A stretch of DNA of 64,000 bases from Caryophanales bacterium UBA5729. GTDB taxonomy: Bacteria; Bacillota_I; Bacilli_A; Izemoplasmatales; Hujiaoplasmataceae. The stretch lies in contig DIGF01000012.1 in the NCBI GenBank assembly GCA_002419505.1, positions 1 through 64,000 on the forward strand, written 5' to 3'. The notes below the pieces were generated by a model that ran no database searches, had not been told where the DNA came from, and saw only the letters and a list, made by a program, of their open reading frames with translations. Position numbers and translations under genes: made by a program. Positions within the stretch are counted from its first letter, which is position 1. Each line of letters starts with the position of its first letter. Below, in pieces: positions 22,650-30,424 of the stretch.

Positions 22650-23902
22650 GATAACTCCTCCAATACAACTTTTATATCAGAAGTTCTATTCAAAATCTGA
22701 TAGTCGAAACTAATTGTCTCCATTTCAGCAGGAACAAGGAACATTAATCTTTTTTTATAGACAACTTTATCATCTTGGATAACTTTGCAAATAGCTTTTT
22801 CCATTTTTTTATTAGTTCTAAAACTGATAATCAAACTAGAATTCCACGAAAAATCAAGTCTTTGTGGAGTCACATAACCGATATTACTTCCAGCTAATAT
22901 TCTAATCTCTTCAGCTTCATTATTTTCTTTATTTAAATATTCAACAGCACATAAACCCGCTCTTTCGCTTTCTTTGGTAACATTATCCACTAAATCATGT
23001 ACTTGTAGAGAATTTCCGCTCACAAAAAGTCCTCTAACAGACGTTTCATAAGCTTGATTAACTTCCACACTCTTAGTTTTCGGGTCGACTTTAACACTCA
23101 ACTCATCTAGTAAAGTAATGTCAGGAATTAACCCGATCGATAATAACAAAGTATCAACAAAAAAATGTTTCTCAGTGTTTATCATAGGATTAAAATTATT
23201 ATCTACTTCTTGAATAATTATTTCTTTCAAATTATTATTTTCATCAGCAATAACATTGGTAACCGTATGGGACAAGAAAAGGGGAATGTCGAAATCAATT
23301 AAACATTGAACAATATTACGGTTTAATCCATTAGAATAAGACATAATTTCAGCTACACCCAAAACTTCAGCGCCTTCTAACGTCATTCTTCTGGCCATAA
23401 TTAAGCCTATGTCACCACTTCCCAAAATGAAAACTTTTTTCCCAACCATATAACCGTTTATATTAAGATATCTCTGTGCACTTCCAGCATTGAAAACTCC
23501 TTTTGGACGATCTCCAGGCATTGAAATATGCCCTCTAGTTCTTTCGTAACAACCGCTTGTTAGAATTACCGATTTAGCTTCAATTTTTTTAATTCCTTCT
23601 TCTTCAGAAGTCATAGTTATGATAAATTTTTCACTTAGTTTTTCTAATTTTGTTACTGTTGTATCCAGCAAATAGTCTATTTTTAAACTTATCAATTTTT
23701 CAATATAACGATGAGCATATTCTGGACCAGTATATTCCTCTTTGAAAACTTCTAAGCCAAAGCCATTGTGAATACATTGATTTAGTATCCCACCCAAAGT
23801 GGATTCTCTTTCTATTAATAAGACCTTCTTGTTTTTTTCTTTTGCAGTGATAGCTGCGGCTAAACCTCCGGCCCCAGCACCAATAACAACGATGTCTATC
23901 AT
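22646..23902 (-). CDS. FAD/NAD(P)-dependent oxidoreductase (GlpB-like partner)
   Basis: This 418-residue protein has a Rossmann FAD site (VVIGAGAGGLAAAITA) at the N-terminus, CIHNGFGLEVF, a second dinucleotide site (VFILGSGDIGLIMARRM) near residue 155, and the FAD-closing stretch GLFVSGNSLQVHDLVD near 320. It belongs to the family found with anaerobic glycerol-3-phosphate dehydrogenases. Overlap with the GlpA-like gene upstream and the DUF1667 gene downstream indicates a three-subunit enzyme that passes electrons from glycerol 3-phosphate to NAD or another acceptor. The precise acceptor is unknown. Confidence 0.9.
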   Translation of the reverse strand: MIDIVVIGAGAGGLAAAITAKEKNKKVLLIERESTLGGILNQCIHNGFGLEVFKEEYTGPEYAHRYIEKLISLKIDYLLDTTVTKLEKLSEKFIITMTSEEEGIKKIEAKSVILTSGCYERTRGHISMPGDRPKGVFNAGSAQRYLNINGYMVGKKVFILGSGDIGLIMARRMTLEGAEVLGVAEIMSYSNGLNRNIVQCLIDFDIPLFLSHTVTNVIADENNNLKEIIIQEVDNNFNPMINTEKHFFVDTLLLSIGLIPDITLLDELSVKVDPKTKSVEVNQAYETSVRGLFVSGNSLQVHDLVDNVTKESERAGLCAVEYLNKENNEAEEIRILAGSNIGYVTPQRLDFSWNSSLIISFRTNKKMEKAICKVIQDDKVVYKKRLMFLVPAEMETISFDYQILNRTSDIKVVLEELS

Positions 23903-25347
23903 TTTTTCACCACCTTAGTTTCCGAAGTAAATAATTTTGATTCTTTTTTGTCATATGCGACTTCTAGTGGTGAAACATTCAGTTCTCTAGCTATTATCTT
24001 CATTACTTTTTCTTCGCAATAACCACCTTGACATAAACCAGCTCCAGCTCTTGTCCTTTTTTTTATACCCTTAATCGTTGAAGATCCTAATGTGCCATGA
24101 ATAGCGTCAATTATTTCTTTTTCAGTTATTCTTTCACATTTGCAAATAATCCTTCCATAAAGATTATTTGCTGCGTAAAGTTCCTTTTGTTTGTTTTCAT
24201 CCAAATCATAATAAGGAATCGGTTTTTTTCTTATTGGATTATAGCTTTTATTTAACTCATATTTGTTGTTAACCTGCATAATTTCATTTACCAAATATTC
24301 AGCTATTGCGGGAGCGGCACTTAACCCAGGAGATTCTATTCCTCCAAGATGGTATAGGCCTTTAACTTCCTCTGATTCTTTAATATAAAAATCTTCATGA
24401 TTAGAACTAGCTCTTACACCAGCAAAAGAACGAATTATTCTATCATACGGGATATTGTTAATTAAAGTCTTCGAATGATCCTTGACATATTTTAAGCCTT
24501 CAAAAGTAGTAGTGGGATGATTTTTATCATCTACCCATATGCTATTTGGGCCTAATAAAACTTCACCATGAACCTGTGGCGTAACTAAAACACCCTTCCC
24601 TGCTTCTGTAGGTAAAGGATATATTACATGATTTACAAAATCCCCGTATCTTCTGTCAATAACAAAATATTCGCCTTTTCTGCCCTTAATCAAAAATTTC
24701 GGTTGTTTTTCTATTAATTTTGCAATATCATCGCTTGAAACTCCTGCGGCGTTTATCAAATATTTTGAGTTAATTATATCTTGATTATTTATTTCAACTT
24801 CAAAATAGTCATTAGTTTTTTTGATTCCGGTAACTTGATAATTAAGCTTTAGATTAACTCCATTTTTTATTGCATTTTCCATTGCCGCAAAAGCAACTTC
24901 CCAAGGATAAGTTACTTTAGTTGTTGGTAAAGATAGAACTTTGGTTACATTTGAACTTAGATTAGGTTCTTTCTTGAATGCTTCACTGTAGCTTAAAACG
25001 GAAAACTCGGGAACACCGTTTTGCGCTGCGATATCAGCCAAACGATCCAATTCATTTTCTTCTATTTCATTATAGGCGACAACATAAGCGCCGCATCTTA
25101 AAATTGGTATATCTAGTTCTTTCTCTAGCTGATCATACATATAGTTTCCTTTAATGTTAAGAATAGCTTTTAAAGATCCCGGTTCCGGATTATAGGCAGC
25201 ATGAATAATTGCAGAATTAGCCAATGTTTGAACATTAGCTACATCATTTTCTTTTTCAACCACCAATACCTTACATTCATATTTAGATAATTCTCTCGCT
25301 ACCATGGAGCCAATGATTCCAGCGCCAATAATTATGTAATCGAACAT
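23899..25347 (-). CDS. GlpA-like glycerol-3-phosphate dehydrogenase
   Basis: The protein has 482 residues. A DAO-fold FAD domain starts with YIIIGAGIIGSMVARELS and contains NSAIIHAAYNPEPGS, LINAAGVSSDDIA and GLYHLGGIESPGLSAAPAIAEYL. A C-terminal BFD-like domain (IICKCERITEKEIIDAIHG ... GLCQGGYC) binds a 2Fe-2S cluster. It oxidises glycerol 3-phosphate to dihydroxyacetone phosphate. AAGGAGATGG precedes the ATG. A T-tailed leader hairpin lies 25-55 bases upstream, behind glpP, so expression should depend on GlpP antitermination. Confidence 0.9.
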   Translation of the reverse strand: MFDYIIIGAGIIGSMVARELSKYECKVLVVEKENDVANVQTLANSAIIHAAYNPEPGSLKAILNIKGNYMYDQLEKELDIPILRCGAYVVAYNEIEENELDRLADIAAQNGVPEFSVLSYSEAFKKEPNLSSNVTKVLSLPTTKVTYPWEVAFAAMENAIKNGVNLKLNYQVTGIKKTNDYFEVEINNQDIINSKYLINAAGVSSDDIAKLIEKQPKFLIKGRKGEYFVIDRRYGDFVNHVIYPLPTEAGKGVLVTPQVHGEVLLGPNSIWVDDKNHPTTTFEGLKYVKDHSKTLINNIPYDRIIRSFAGVRASSNHEDFYIKESEEVKGLYHLGGIESPGLSAAPAIAEYLVNEIMQVNNKYELNKSYNPIRKKPIPYYDLDENKQKELYAANNLYGRIICKCERITEKEIIDAIHGTLGSSTIKGIKKRTRAGAGLCQGGYCEEKVMKIIARELNVSPLEVAYDKKESKLFTSETKVVKK

Positions 25348-25372
25348 AAATCCATCTCCTTAAAAAAATAAA

Positions 25373-25402
25373 GCAAAAAAACCAACTTCTTGATTATTTC
25401 GC
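25373..25402 (-). promoter_or_regulatory. GlpP-type leader terminator 2
   Basis: Minus strand: an inner stem AATCAA-GAAG-TTGGTT inside an outer GCGAAA/TTTTTGC pairing, with a long T-run. It lies between glpP and the GlpA-like gene and has the same nested layout as the hairpin upstream of glpP. Confidence 0.55.
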
Positions 25403-25429
25403 TCTAGACTCTCTATCTCTTAACTTTTA

Positions 25430-25978
25430 TTATTCTGTAAAATCCCAAAACTTCGAATTAGAAGTAGTAATTGCTATTGCGCCTGATTTAAAACAAGCTC
25501 TAATTTCATCTTCAGTTCTTATTAACCCGCCCATTAATACTCTCGCATGAAGTTTCTCGTGAATCTCGGGAATTAATGTGTGACAAGCTGCAGGTAGTAT
25601 TTCAACATAATCCGGTTTCAATCTTGAGCCGATGTCTAAACTTTGCTCCAAAGATACCGTATCTTTAATAAAAAAACGATATATTCCGATAACTAATCTT
25701 TTTTTGCAAACTTCAATAACTTTAGATTTAGATGATATTATTCCATCAACATTTAAAGCTTGTATCAAATATATAGCACCAAATTCATCACTTGCTAAAC
25801 CTTTAATCAATTCAGAATGAACTAAAATTTTCTTTCCTTTAGCTTTCATAGCTTTTACAATACTATCTAATTGAGCTAAATGAAAATTCATTAACAAGCC
25901 ATATTTTAAATTGCTATTTAAAAATTCTTCCAATTTTTTGTGACTAGATATGGCAGGAATTATCTTTTGAAATTCCAC
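25430..25978 (-). CDS. glpP: glycerol-3-phosphate-responsive antiterminator
   Basis: This 182-residue TIM-barrel-like protein has IIPAISSHKKLEEFLNS, HSELIKGLASDEFGAIYLI, DGIISSKSKVIEVCKK, QRFFI-like KRLVIGIYRFFIKDT, and the C-terminal PDYVEILPAACHTLIPEI with MGGLIRTEDEI, all typical of GlpP. With glycerol 3-phosphate bound it binds nascent leader RNA and prevents termination upstream of glp genes. The start is a GTG behind AAGGGGGAAC. It heads the glp operon and probably controls itself through the hairpin just upstream. Confidence 0.92.
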   Translation of the reverse strand: MEFQKIIPAISSHKKLEEFLNSNLKYGLLMNFHLAQLDSIVKAMKAKGKKILVHSELIKGLASDEFGAIYLIQALNVDGIISSKSKVIEVCKKRLVIGIYRFFIKDTVSLEQSLDIGSRLKPDYVEILPAACHTLIPEIHEKLHARVLMGGLIRTEDEIRACFKSGAIAITTSNSKFWDFTE

Positions 25979-26004
25979 TTTAGTTCCCCCTTATAAAAGA
26001 AATA

Positions 26005-26037
26005 GAACGAAAAAACTGGATACTACCAGGTTCGTTC
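26005..26037 (-). promoter_or_regulatory. GlpP-type leader terminator 1
   Basis: Minus strand: GAACGAA...TTCGTTC pairs perfectly outside an inner CTGG-TAGTAT-CCAG followed by six T's, 27-59 bases before the glpP start. It fits an antitermination target. From 26038 to the psuG stop at 26160 I see only AT-rich promoter-like DNA. Confidence 0.6.
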
Positions 26038-26159
26038 ACACTTTTCTCTTCTTTTATATTAACTTTTGTTGTTTTGATTATAAACCCGCAAAACCTTTAT
26101 GTCAAGCATAGTTTGTAAACTTCAATAGAATAGCAATAAATAAAGTTTTCAAAAAAAAA

Positions 26160-27086
26160 TCAGTTTTTCAATCTTGAATATTCAGCCGCAATCATCGCTC
26201 CAATTTTAGCATTATTATAAACTAAAGCAAGATTTGCTTCCAAACTTTTTCCTTCAGTCTTCTTCACAATATTGGCCAAGAGAAATGGAGTTACTTCTTT
26301 TCCCTCAATACCTAATTCCTTACTGTCAATAATAGCCTCATTAATAATATCATTAATGTATTTACTATCAAGCGAATTTTTTTCAGGAATAGGGTTTACT
26401 ACTAACACTCCGCCCTTTAAAAGAAGTTCTTCTTTAGTTTTAATAATTAAAGCTAATTCTTTTGCTGTTTCTACATATTGATGTAGTTTAATTTCAGAAG
26501 TTCTTGTATAAAAAGCTGGTAAAACTTCAGTTTGAAAACCTATTACAGGAACACCTTTTGTTTCTAAATATTCCATTGTTCTTGGTAAATCTAAAATAGC
26601 CTTCGCTCCAGCGCAGATCACGGTTACATTTGTCATTGACAACTCTTCTAAATCAGCTGAAACATCCAAGGTATCTTCATAACCTCTGTGGACTCCGCCG
26701 ATTCCGCCGGTAACAAAAAATTTGATGCCCGCTAATGAAGCTAAAATCATTGTGGAAGCTACTGTTGTTGCGCCAATTCTTTTTAATGCAACAATATTTG
26801 CTAAATCTCTTCTTGATACTTTTGCAACATTCTTTGCTTTAGCTAATAGTTCTAAATCTATATCAGTTAACCCGATTTTTATTTTTCCGTCTATAATCGC
26901 TATTGTTGCTGGTACAGCTCCATTATCAATAATTATCTTCTCAACTTTTTTTGCCATTTCAACATTTTTTGGATAAGGCATGCCATGGGAAATAATGGTT
27001 GATTCTAACGCGACCACCGGTCGATTATTATCTAAAGCTTCTTGCACTTCTTTCTTTATATCAAAATACTTCTTAATCCCTTCCAT
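26160..27086 (-). CDS. psuG: pseudouridine-5'-phosphate glycosidase
   Basis: At 308 residues it has the family length. Motifs include RPVVALESTIISHGMPYPKN, VPATIAIIDGKIKIGL, KVSRRDLANIVALKRIGATTVASTM, GIKFFVTGGIGGVHRG, DISADLEEL-like DVSADLEELS, VICAGAKAILDLPRTMEYLET and NPIPEKNSLD. It splits pseudouridine 5'-phosphate into uracil and ribose 5-phosphate in the cytoplasm. It overlaps the kinase gene by 14 bases, so the pair forms the pseudouridine salvage pathway. Confidence 0.97.
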   Translation of the reverse strand: MEGIKKYFDIKKEVQEALDNNRPVVALESTIISHGMPYPKNVEMAKKVEKIIIDNGAVPATIAIIDGKIKIGLTDIDLELLAKAKNVAKVSRRDLANIVALKRIGATTVASTMILASLAGIKFFVTGGIGGVHRGYEDTLDVSADLEELSMTNVTVICAGAKAILDLPRTMEYLETKGVPVIGFQTEVLPAFYTRTSEIKLHQYVETAKELALIIKTKEELLLKGGVLVVNPIPEKNSLDSKYINDIINEAIIDSKELGIEGKEVTPFLLANIVKKTEGKSLEANLALVYNNAKIGAMIAAEYSRLKN

Positions 27087-28014
27087 AACTTTCTGCCTCC
27101 TCTAACAGTTTATTCATATTTAGATCTTCTCTTACGGAAGAATCTGAGAGGATTGTTTTACTTGCATTCGCCGCGCCTAATTTTACAGCTAGTTTAAAAT
27201 CTTTGTTTTCCACTAGACCAAATACCACTCCTGCACTAAATGCATCCCCTGCACCTGTAACATTTACTATTTCTAATTTTTTTATTTTCTTAACCGCCAT
27301 GGATTGAATATTGTCTAACCCATCTGCGTAAACTATCTCTTTACTGCCAGAAGTAATAATGACTTTTCTTACTCCTTTGTTTAACCACATCTCACATAAT
27401 TCTTGACTAGTTCTCTTTATCTTAAAATAGCTTTCACTTTCATCTTTATTGCATATTATCAAATCTATATCTTTTAAGTCTCGAGGTAAATTATCCATTT
27501 TAGGGCTGGAAACGCCGATGATTGCAATAAATTTATTATGAATTTTATTCCAATTTAATAAACTCTCTAGCGCACTCTTTTTTAAATTCATATCGGCTAT
27601 TATATATTGATATTCTCTCATTTTTTTTAAGTATTTTGCTAACCATTGAGAATCCATCCCTTCACAGATAGACATATCTGCATAAGCAACTTTCATTTCG
27701 CCATTATGATCAACTACCGCATAGTAGCTTCCGGTTCTTTCGGAATCAGTCATTTCTATCAAATCAACGTTCAAATAATTCTTAGCGTGTTTAATTATCT
27801 CTTCACCAGGATCATCTCTACCTACTAAGGTTAACAATGAAACATCCAATCCTAATCTACCCAAATTTTCCGCAACATTTCTCGCTACTCCACCATAGCT
27901 GATTTTGGTATTTATCGGATTAGAAGTATTACTTAACAATTTTCCGATTAGTCTAAATTTATAATCGAAATTAGTTCCGCCAATACATAATACTTTCTTT
28001 TCTTTCTCTCCCAT
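27073..28014 (-). CDS. psuK: PfkB-family kinase, pseudouridine kinase
   Basis: This 313-residue protein has the ribokinase fold: CIGGTNFDYKFRLIG, ISYGGVARNVAENLGRLG (substrate-binding GG motif), and the catalytic VTGAGDAFSAGVVFGL near residue 250. It is the upstream neighbour and translational partner of psuG, which makes pseudouridine the likely substrate. There is no N-terminal helix-turn-helix of the kind seen in some PsuK homologues. Start at ATG 28014 with only a weak GGTG ribosome site. Confidence 0.9.
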   Translation of the reverse strand: MGEKEKKVLCIGGTNFDYKFRLIGKLLSNTSNPINTKISYGGVARNVAENLGRLGLDVSLLTLVGRDDPGEEIIKHAKNYLNVDLIEMTDSERTGSYYAVVDHNGEMKVAYADMSICEGMDSQWLAKYLKKMREYQYIIADMNLKKSALESLLNWNKIHNKFIAIIGVSSPKMDNLPRDLKDIDLIICNKDESESYFKIKRTSQELCEMWLNKGVRKVIITSGSKEIVYADGLDNIQSMAVKKIKKLEIVNVTGAGDAFSAGVVFGLVENKDFKLAVKLGAANASKTILSDSSVREDLNMNKLLEEAESYGRD

Positions 28015-28058
28015 AGATTCACCAACCTAACCACTTATATTATACCATACCTTTTTTA

Positions 28059-28661
28059 CTAAATAATCACCTTAACATGAATATAATATCGATCATAATC
28101 GATTAATCCAAGTTTTTTCATGTTAGACAATTCGCGAGAGAGCGATGGTCTAGCAACATTAAAATAATTTGCTAAGGCTTGTTTAGATATAATTTTAATA
28201 CTTTTTGTATTATGTTCAAGTGTTTCTTGAGACAAAAACATTAAAATTTTATCTCTCAAACTTGCTTGTAGAAGAATTTTATTATGAAAGTTTAATTTCA
28301 AAGCTTTCTCAGAAAGTTGTGAGAGATAATAATTTCTAAATTCTGCATTTTCTTTAATCAAAATATTCAAACCAGTTTTATCTAAAAACGCTATTTTTGA
28401 ATCTGTTAAGCAGGTTAAATGTCCTGGATAATAAGGGTTAGTACTATTTATCAAAAAATCACCAAATATGCTGTTTTTATTCAAAGTTGCTAGTGTTCTT
28501 TCCTCACCATCAATCGTGAAATGCAATAATTCCAAGCGTCCGCTAATGACATAGCCGATTCGATCACATAAATCGTTCTCATAATAAATAACAGCTCCTT
28601 TTGGATAGCAGCATTTTATTGAAAAAGCGTTTTTAATATCTTCGATTTTATATAAGTCCAT
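28059..28661 (-). CDS. Crp/Fnr-family regulator
   Basis: This protein of about 200 residues has a cyclic-nucleotide-binding-like barrel (YPKGAVIYYENDLCDRIGYVISGRLEL, NSIFGDFLIN) and a C-terminal winged helix (SKQALANYFNVARPSLSRELSNMKKLG). No Fnr-type N-terminal Cys cluster is seen. I take ATG 28661; the ATG at 28682 lies inside a perfect palindrome that should be its operator. It is divergent from the ABC binding-protein gene, which it probably controls. The effector is unknown. Confidence 0.88.
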   Translation of the reverse strand: MDLYKIEDIKNAFSIKCCYPKGAVIYYENDLCDRIGYVISGRLELLHFTIDGEERTLATLNKNSIFGDFLINSTNPYYPGHLTCLTDSKIAFLDKTGLNILIKENAEFRNYYLSQLSEKALKLNFHNKILLQASLRDKILMFLSQETLEHNTKSIKIISKQALANYFNVARPSLSRELSNMKKLGLIDYDRYYIHVKVII

Positions 28662-28675
28662 ATTTAACCAATTCC

Positions 28676-28689
28676 GTAACATATGTTAC
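28676..28689. promoter_or_regulatory. palindromic operator GTAACATATGTTAC
   Basis: A perfect 14-bp inverted repeat between the Crp/Fnr gene and the divergent ABC operon. It ends eight bases before a TTGACA -35 (28697-28702) of the ABC operon, and it overlaps the alternative start of the regulator. This suits activation of one gene and autorepression of the other. Confidence 0.7.
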
Positions 28690-28740
28690 ATATTATTTGA
28701 CAAATATAGTATATCATAATATTTGATTAAGGAGAGTTAA

Positions 28741-29670
28741 ATGAAAAAATTTCTACTTGTTTTTCTATTTATTATAATCTTTTTTATGTTTGGCTGTAAT
28801 AAAAGCGAAATTAAAATTAAAATCATTGTTCCCAACGGCATTCCAAGTATTGCTCAAAGTTATCTCGAATATAATCAAGAAAATTATAACTATTCAATCG
28901 ATCGAGTTACAGGTCCTTCCCCCTTGATTGCTGCCTTTACAAGCGGCTCACATGATATTATCATAGCACCAATAAATATCGGAGCTAATCTTTATCAAAA
29001 ACAAAGTCCATATCAGTTGGCAGGAGTTTTGACTTGGAGTAATTTACAACTAATATCAAGAACTGAAATATTGAGCGTCAATGATTTATCAGGCAAAAAT
29101 ATCTCTGCATATGGAGAGGGGGCAATACCAGAAATGATAATTGCTTATTTGTTTAATAACTTAAATCTTGAAATACCTGCCAATATTTCTTATCAAGCGA
29201 GTTCTGCACAAGAAAGTCTTATCAAGTTTATGCAAAACGAAAATATGATTGCTATTTTGTCTGAGCCCGTAACTTCATCAGCAAAAACTATCATTGATAA
29301 TCTTTATGTCATAGATTTAGGCGAATTGTGGACAGAGATAACGAATTTTGCAGTATTCCCCCAAGCTGGTATTTTTGTTCATAAAGAATTGAACAAATTA
29401 GTTGTTAATAAATATTTGGATGAATTGTCTTTATCAGCTAATTACTCTCTAAATGAACCTAAACAAACATCAGAATTTTGTTTAGAATTGGACTATCCTT
29501 ATGAAAGTTCAATAATTGAAACCGCAATTCCTTTTAGCGGGATTGATTATCAATCAAACTCTGAAAGTAAATTGATAGTTGAAACTTTTTTGGAGATGAT
29601 TCTTACATTCAAACCCGAGTTAATTGGCGGAAGTCTTCCAGATGAAGAATTTTATTGGTATCCATCATGA
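28741..29670 (+). CDS. ABC importer substrate-binding lipoprotein
   Basis: This 309-residue protein has a lipoprotein signal (IFFMFGCNKS; Cys19) and then an NrtA/SsuA/ThiY-like periplasmic-binding fold: VPNGIPSIAQSYL, ITRVTGPSPLIAAFTSG-like RVTGPSPLIAAFTSGSHDIIIAPINIGANL and LSGKNISAYGEGAIPEMII. Proteins of this group bind thiamine precursors, sulfonates, nitrate or similar small solutes; the ligand cannot be told. AAGGAGAG precedes the ATG. It overlaps the permease by four bases. It is divergent from a Crp/Fnr regulator. Confidence 0.88.
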   Translation: MKKFLLVFLFIIIFFMFGCNKSEIKIKIIVPNGIPSIAQSYLEYNQENYNYSIDRVTGPSPLIAAFTSGSHDIIIAPINIGANLYQKQSPYQLAGVLTWSNLQLISRTEILSVNDLSGKNISAYGEGAIPEMIIAYLFNNLNLEIPANISYQASSAQESLIKFMQNENMIAILSEPVTSSAKTIIDNLYVIDLGELWTEITNFAVFPQAGIFVHKELNKLVVNKYLDELSLSANYSLNEPKQTSEFCLELDYPYESSIIETAIPFSGIDYQSNSESKLIVETFLEMILTFKPELIGGSLPDEEFYWYPS

Positions 29671-30392
29671 GAAAATATCTGTTAGGCAGTCTATCTGTCC
29701 TGTTATTGATAACAGTTTGGTATATTTTTTCAAGCGTTGTTAATAATTCCTTTATTTTACCTAATCCCATTATAGTTTTTGATACGCTATTAAAGCTATT
29801 AACTAATTTTTCTACCTACTCTACCATTGGAATAACAATTTTCAGGTTAATAGCAGCGTTTATTATTTCTGCATTTCTTGGCGTTTTCTTGGGCCTTCTA
29901 GCTGGAAACTATTCTTGGTTAGATGAGTTTCTTCATCCATTAGTAACCACACTTAGAACTTTACCTGTTGCATCAATCATTATCATAATAATTATCCTCT
30001 TTGGTAATCAAAGTTCATTATATCTAATTACTTTTTTAATGATTTTTCCCATAATTTATGAGGCGAGTAAATCCGGGGTTAATAATATCCCATTAGATTT
30101 AAAAAACAACATAGCCCTTGAAACTCATCAGAGGTTTGTTATTATGATCAAGATTCAACTTCCCTTATCTCTTCCGTACATCAAAACCGCGTTATTTCAA
30201 TCAATTGGCTTAGGGTTTAAAGTAATTGTTATGGCTGAATTTATCTCTCAAACTACAAAAGGTATTGGTTATGAATTATTTAGAGGTACTACAGTTATTC
30301 AATATGAACTTGTTTTTGCTTGGACAATAATAATTATTGTAATTGTTATGATTTTTGAAATAATGATTAAAAAATTAAAGAGAATAATTTAA
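29667..30392 (+). CDS. ABC importer permease (SsuC/ThiX/TauC type)
   Basis: The protein has 241 residues from the ATG at 29667, which overlaps the stop of the binding protein (ATGA). It has six membrane segments and the BPD-transport cytoplasmic loop (EASKSGVNNIPLDLKNNIALETHQRFVIMIKIQLPLSLPYIKTALF; the EAA motif is read in these pieces). It imports the solute captured by the lipoprotein. No ATPase gene follows, so the motor must be encoded elsewhere or shared. Confidence 0.88.
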   Translation: MRKYLLGSLSVLLLITVWYIFSSVVNNSFILPNPIIVFDTLLKLLTNFSTYSTIGITIFRLIAAFIISAFLGVFLGLLAGNYSWLDEFLHPLVTTLRTLPVASIIIIIIILFGNQSSLYLITFLMIFPIIYEASKSGVNNIPLDLKNNIALETHQRFVIMIKIQLPLSLPYIKTALFQSIGLGFKVIVMAEFISQTTKGIGYELFRGTTVIQYELVFAWTIIIIVIVMIFEIMIKKLKRII

Positions 30393-30421
30393 AAAAGACC
30401 TAAATGTTTTAGGTCTTTTTT
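30391..30421. terminator. bidirectional terminator
   Basis: AAAAGACCTA-AATGTT-TAGGTCTTTT between the converging permease and hydA genes, with T-runs in both senses. Confidence 0.9.
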
Positions 30422-30424
30422 CCC

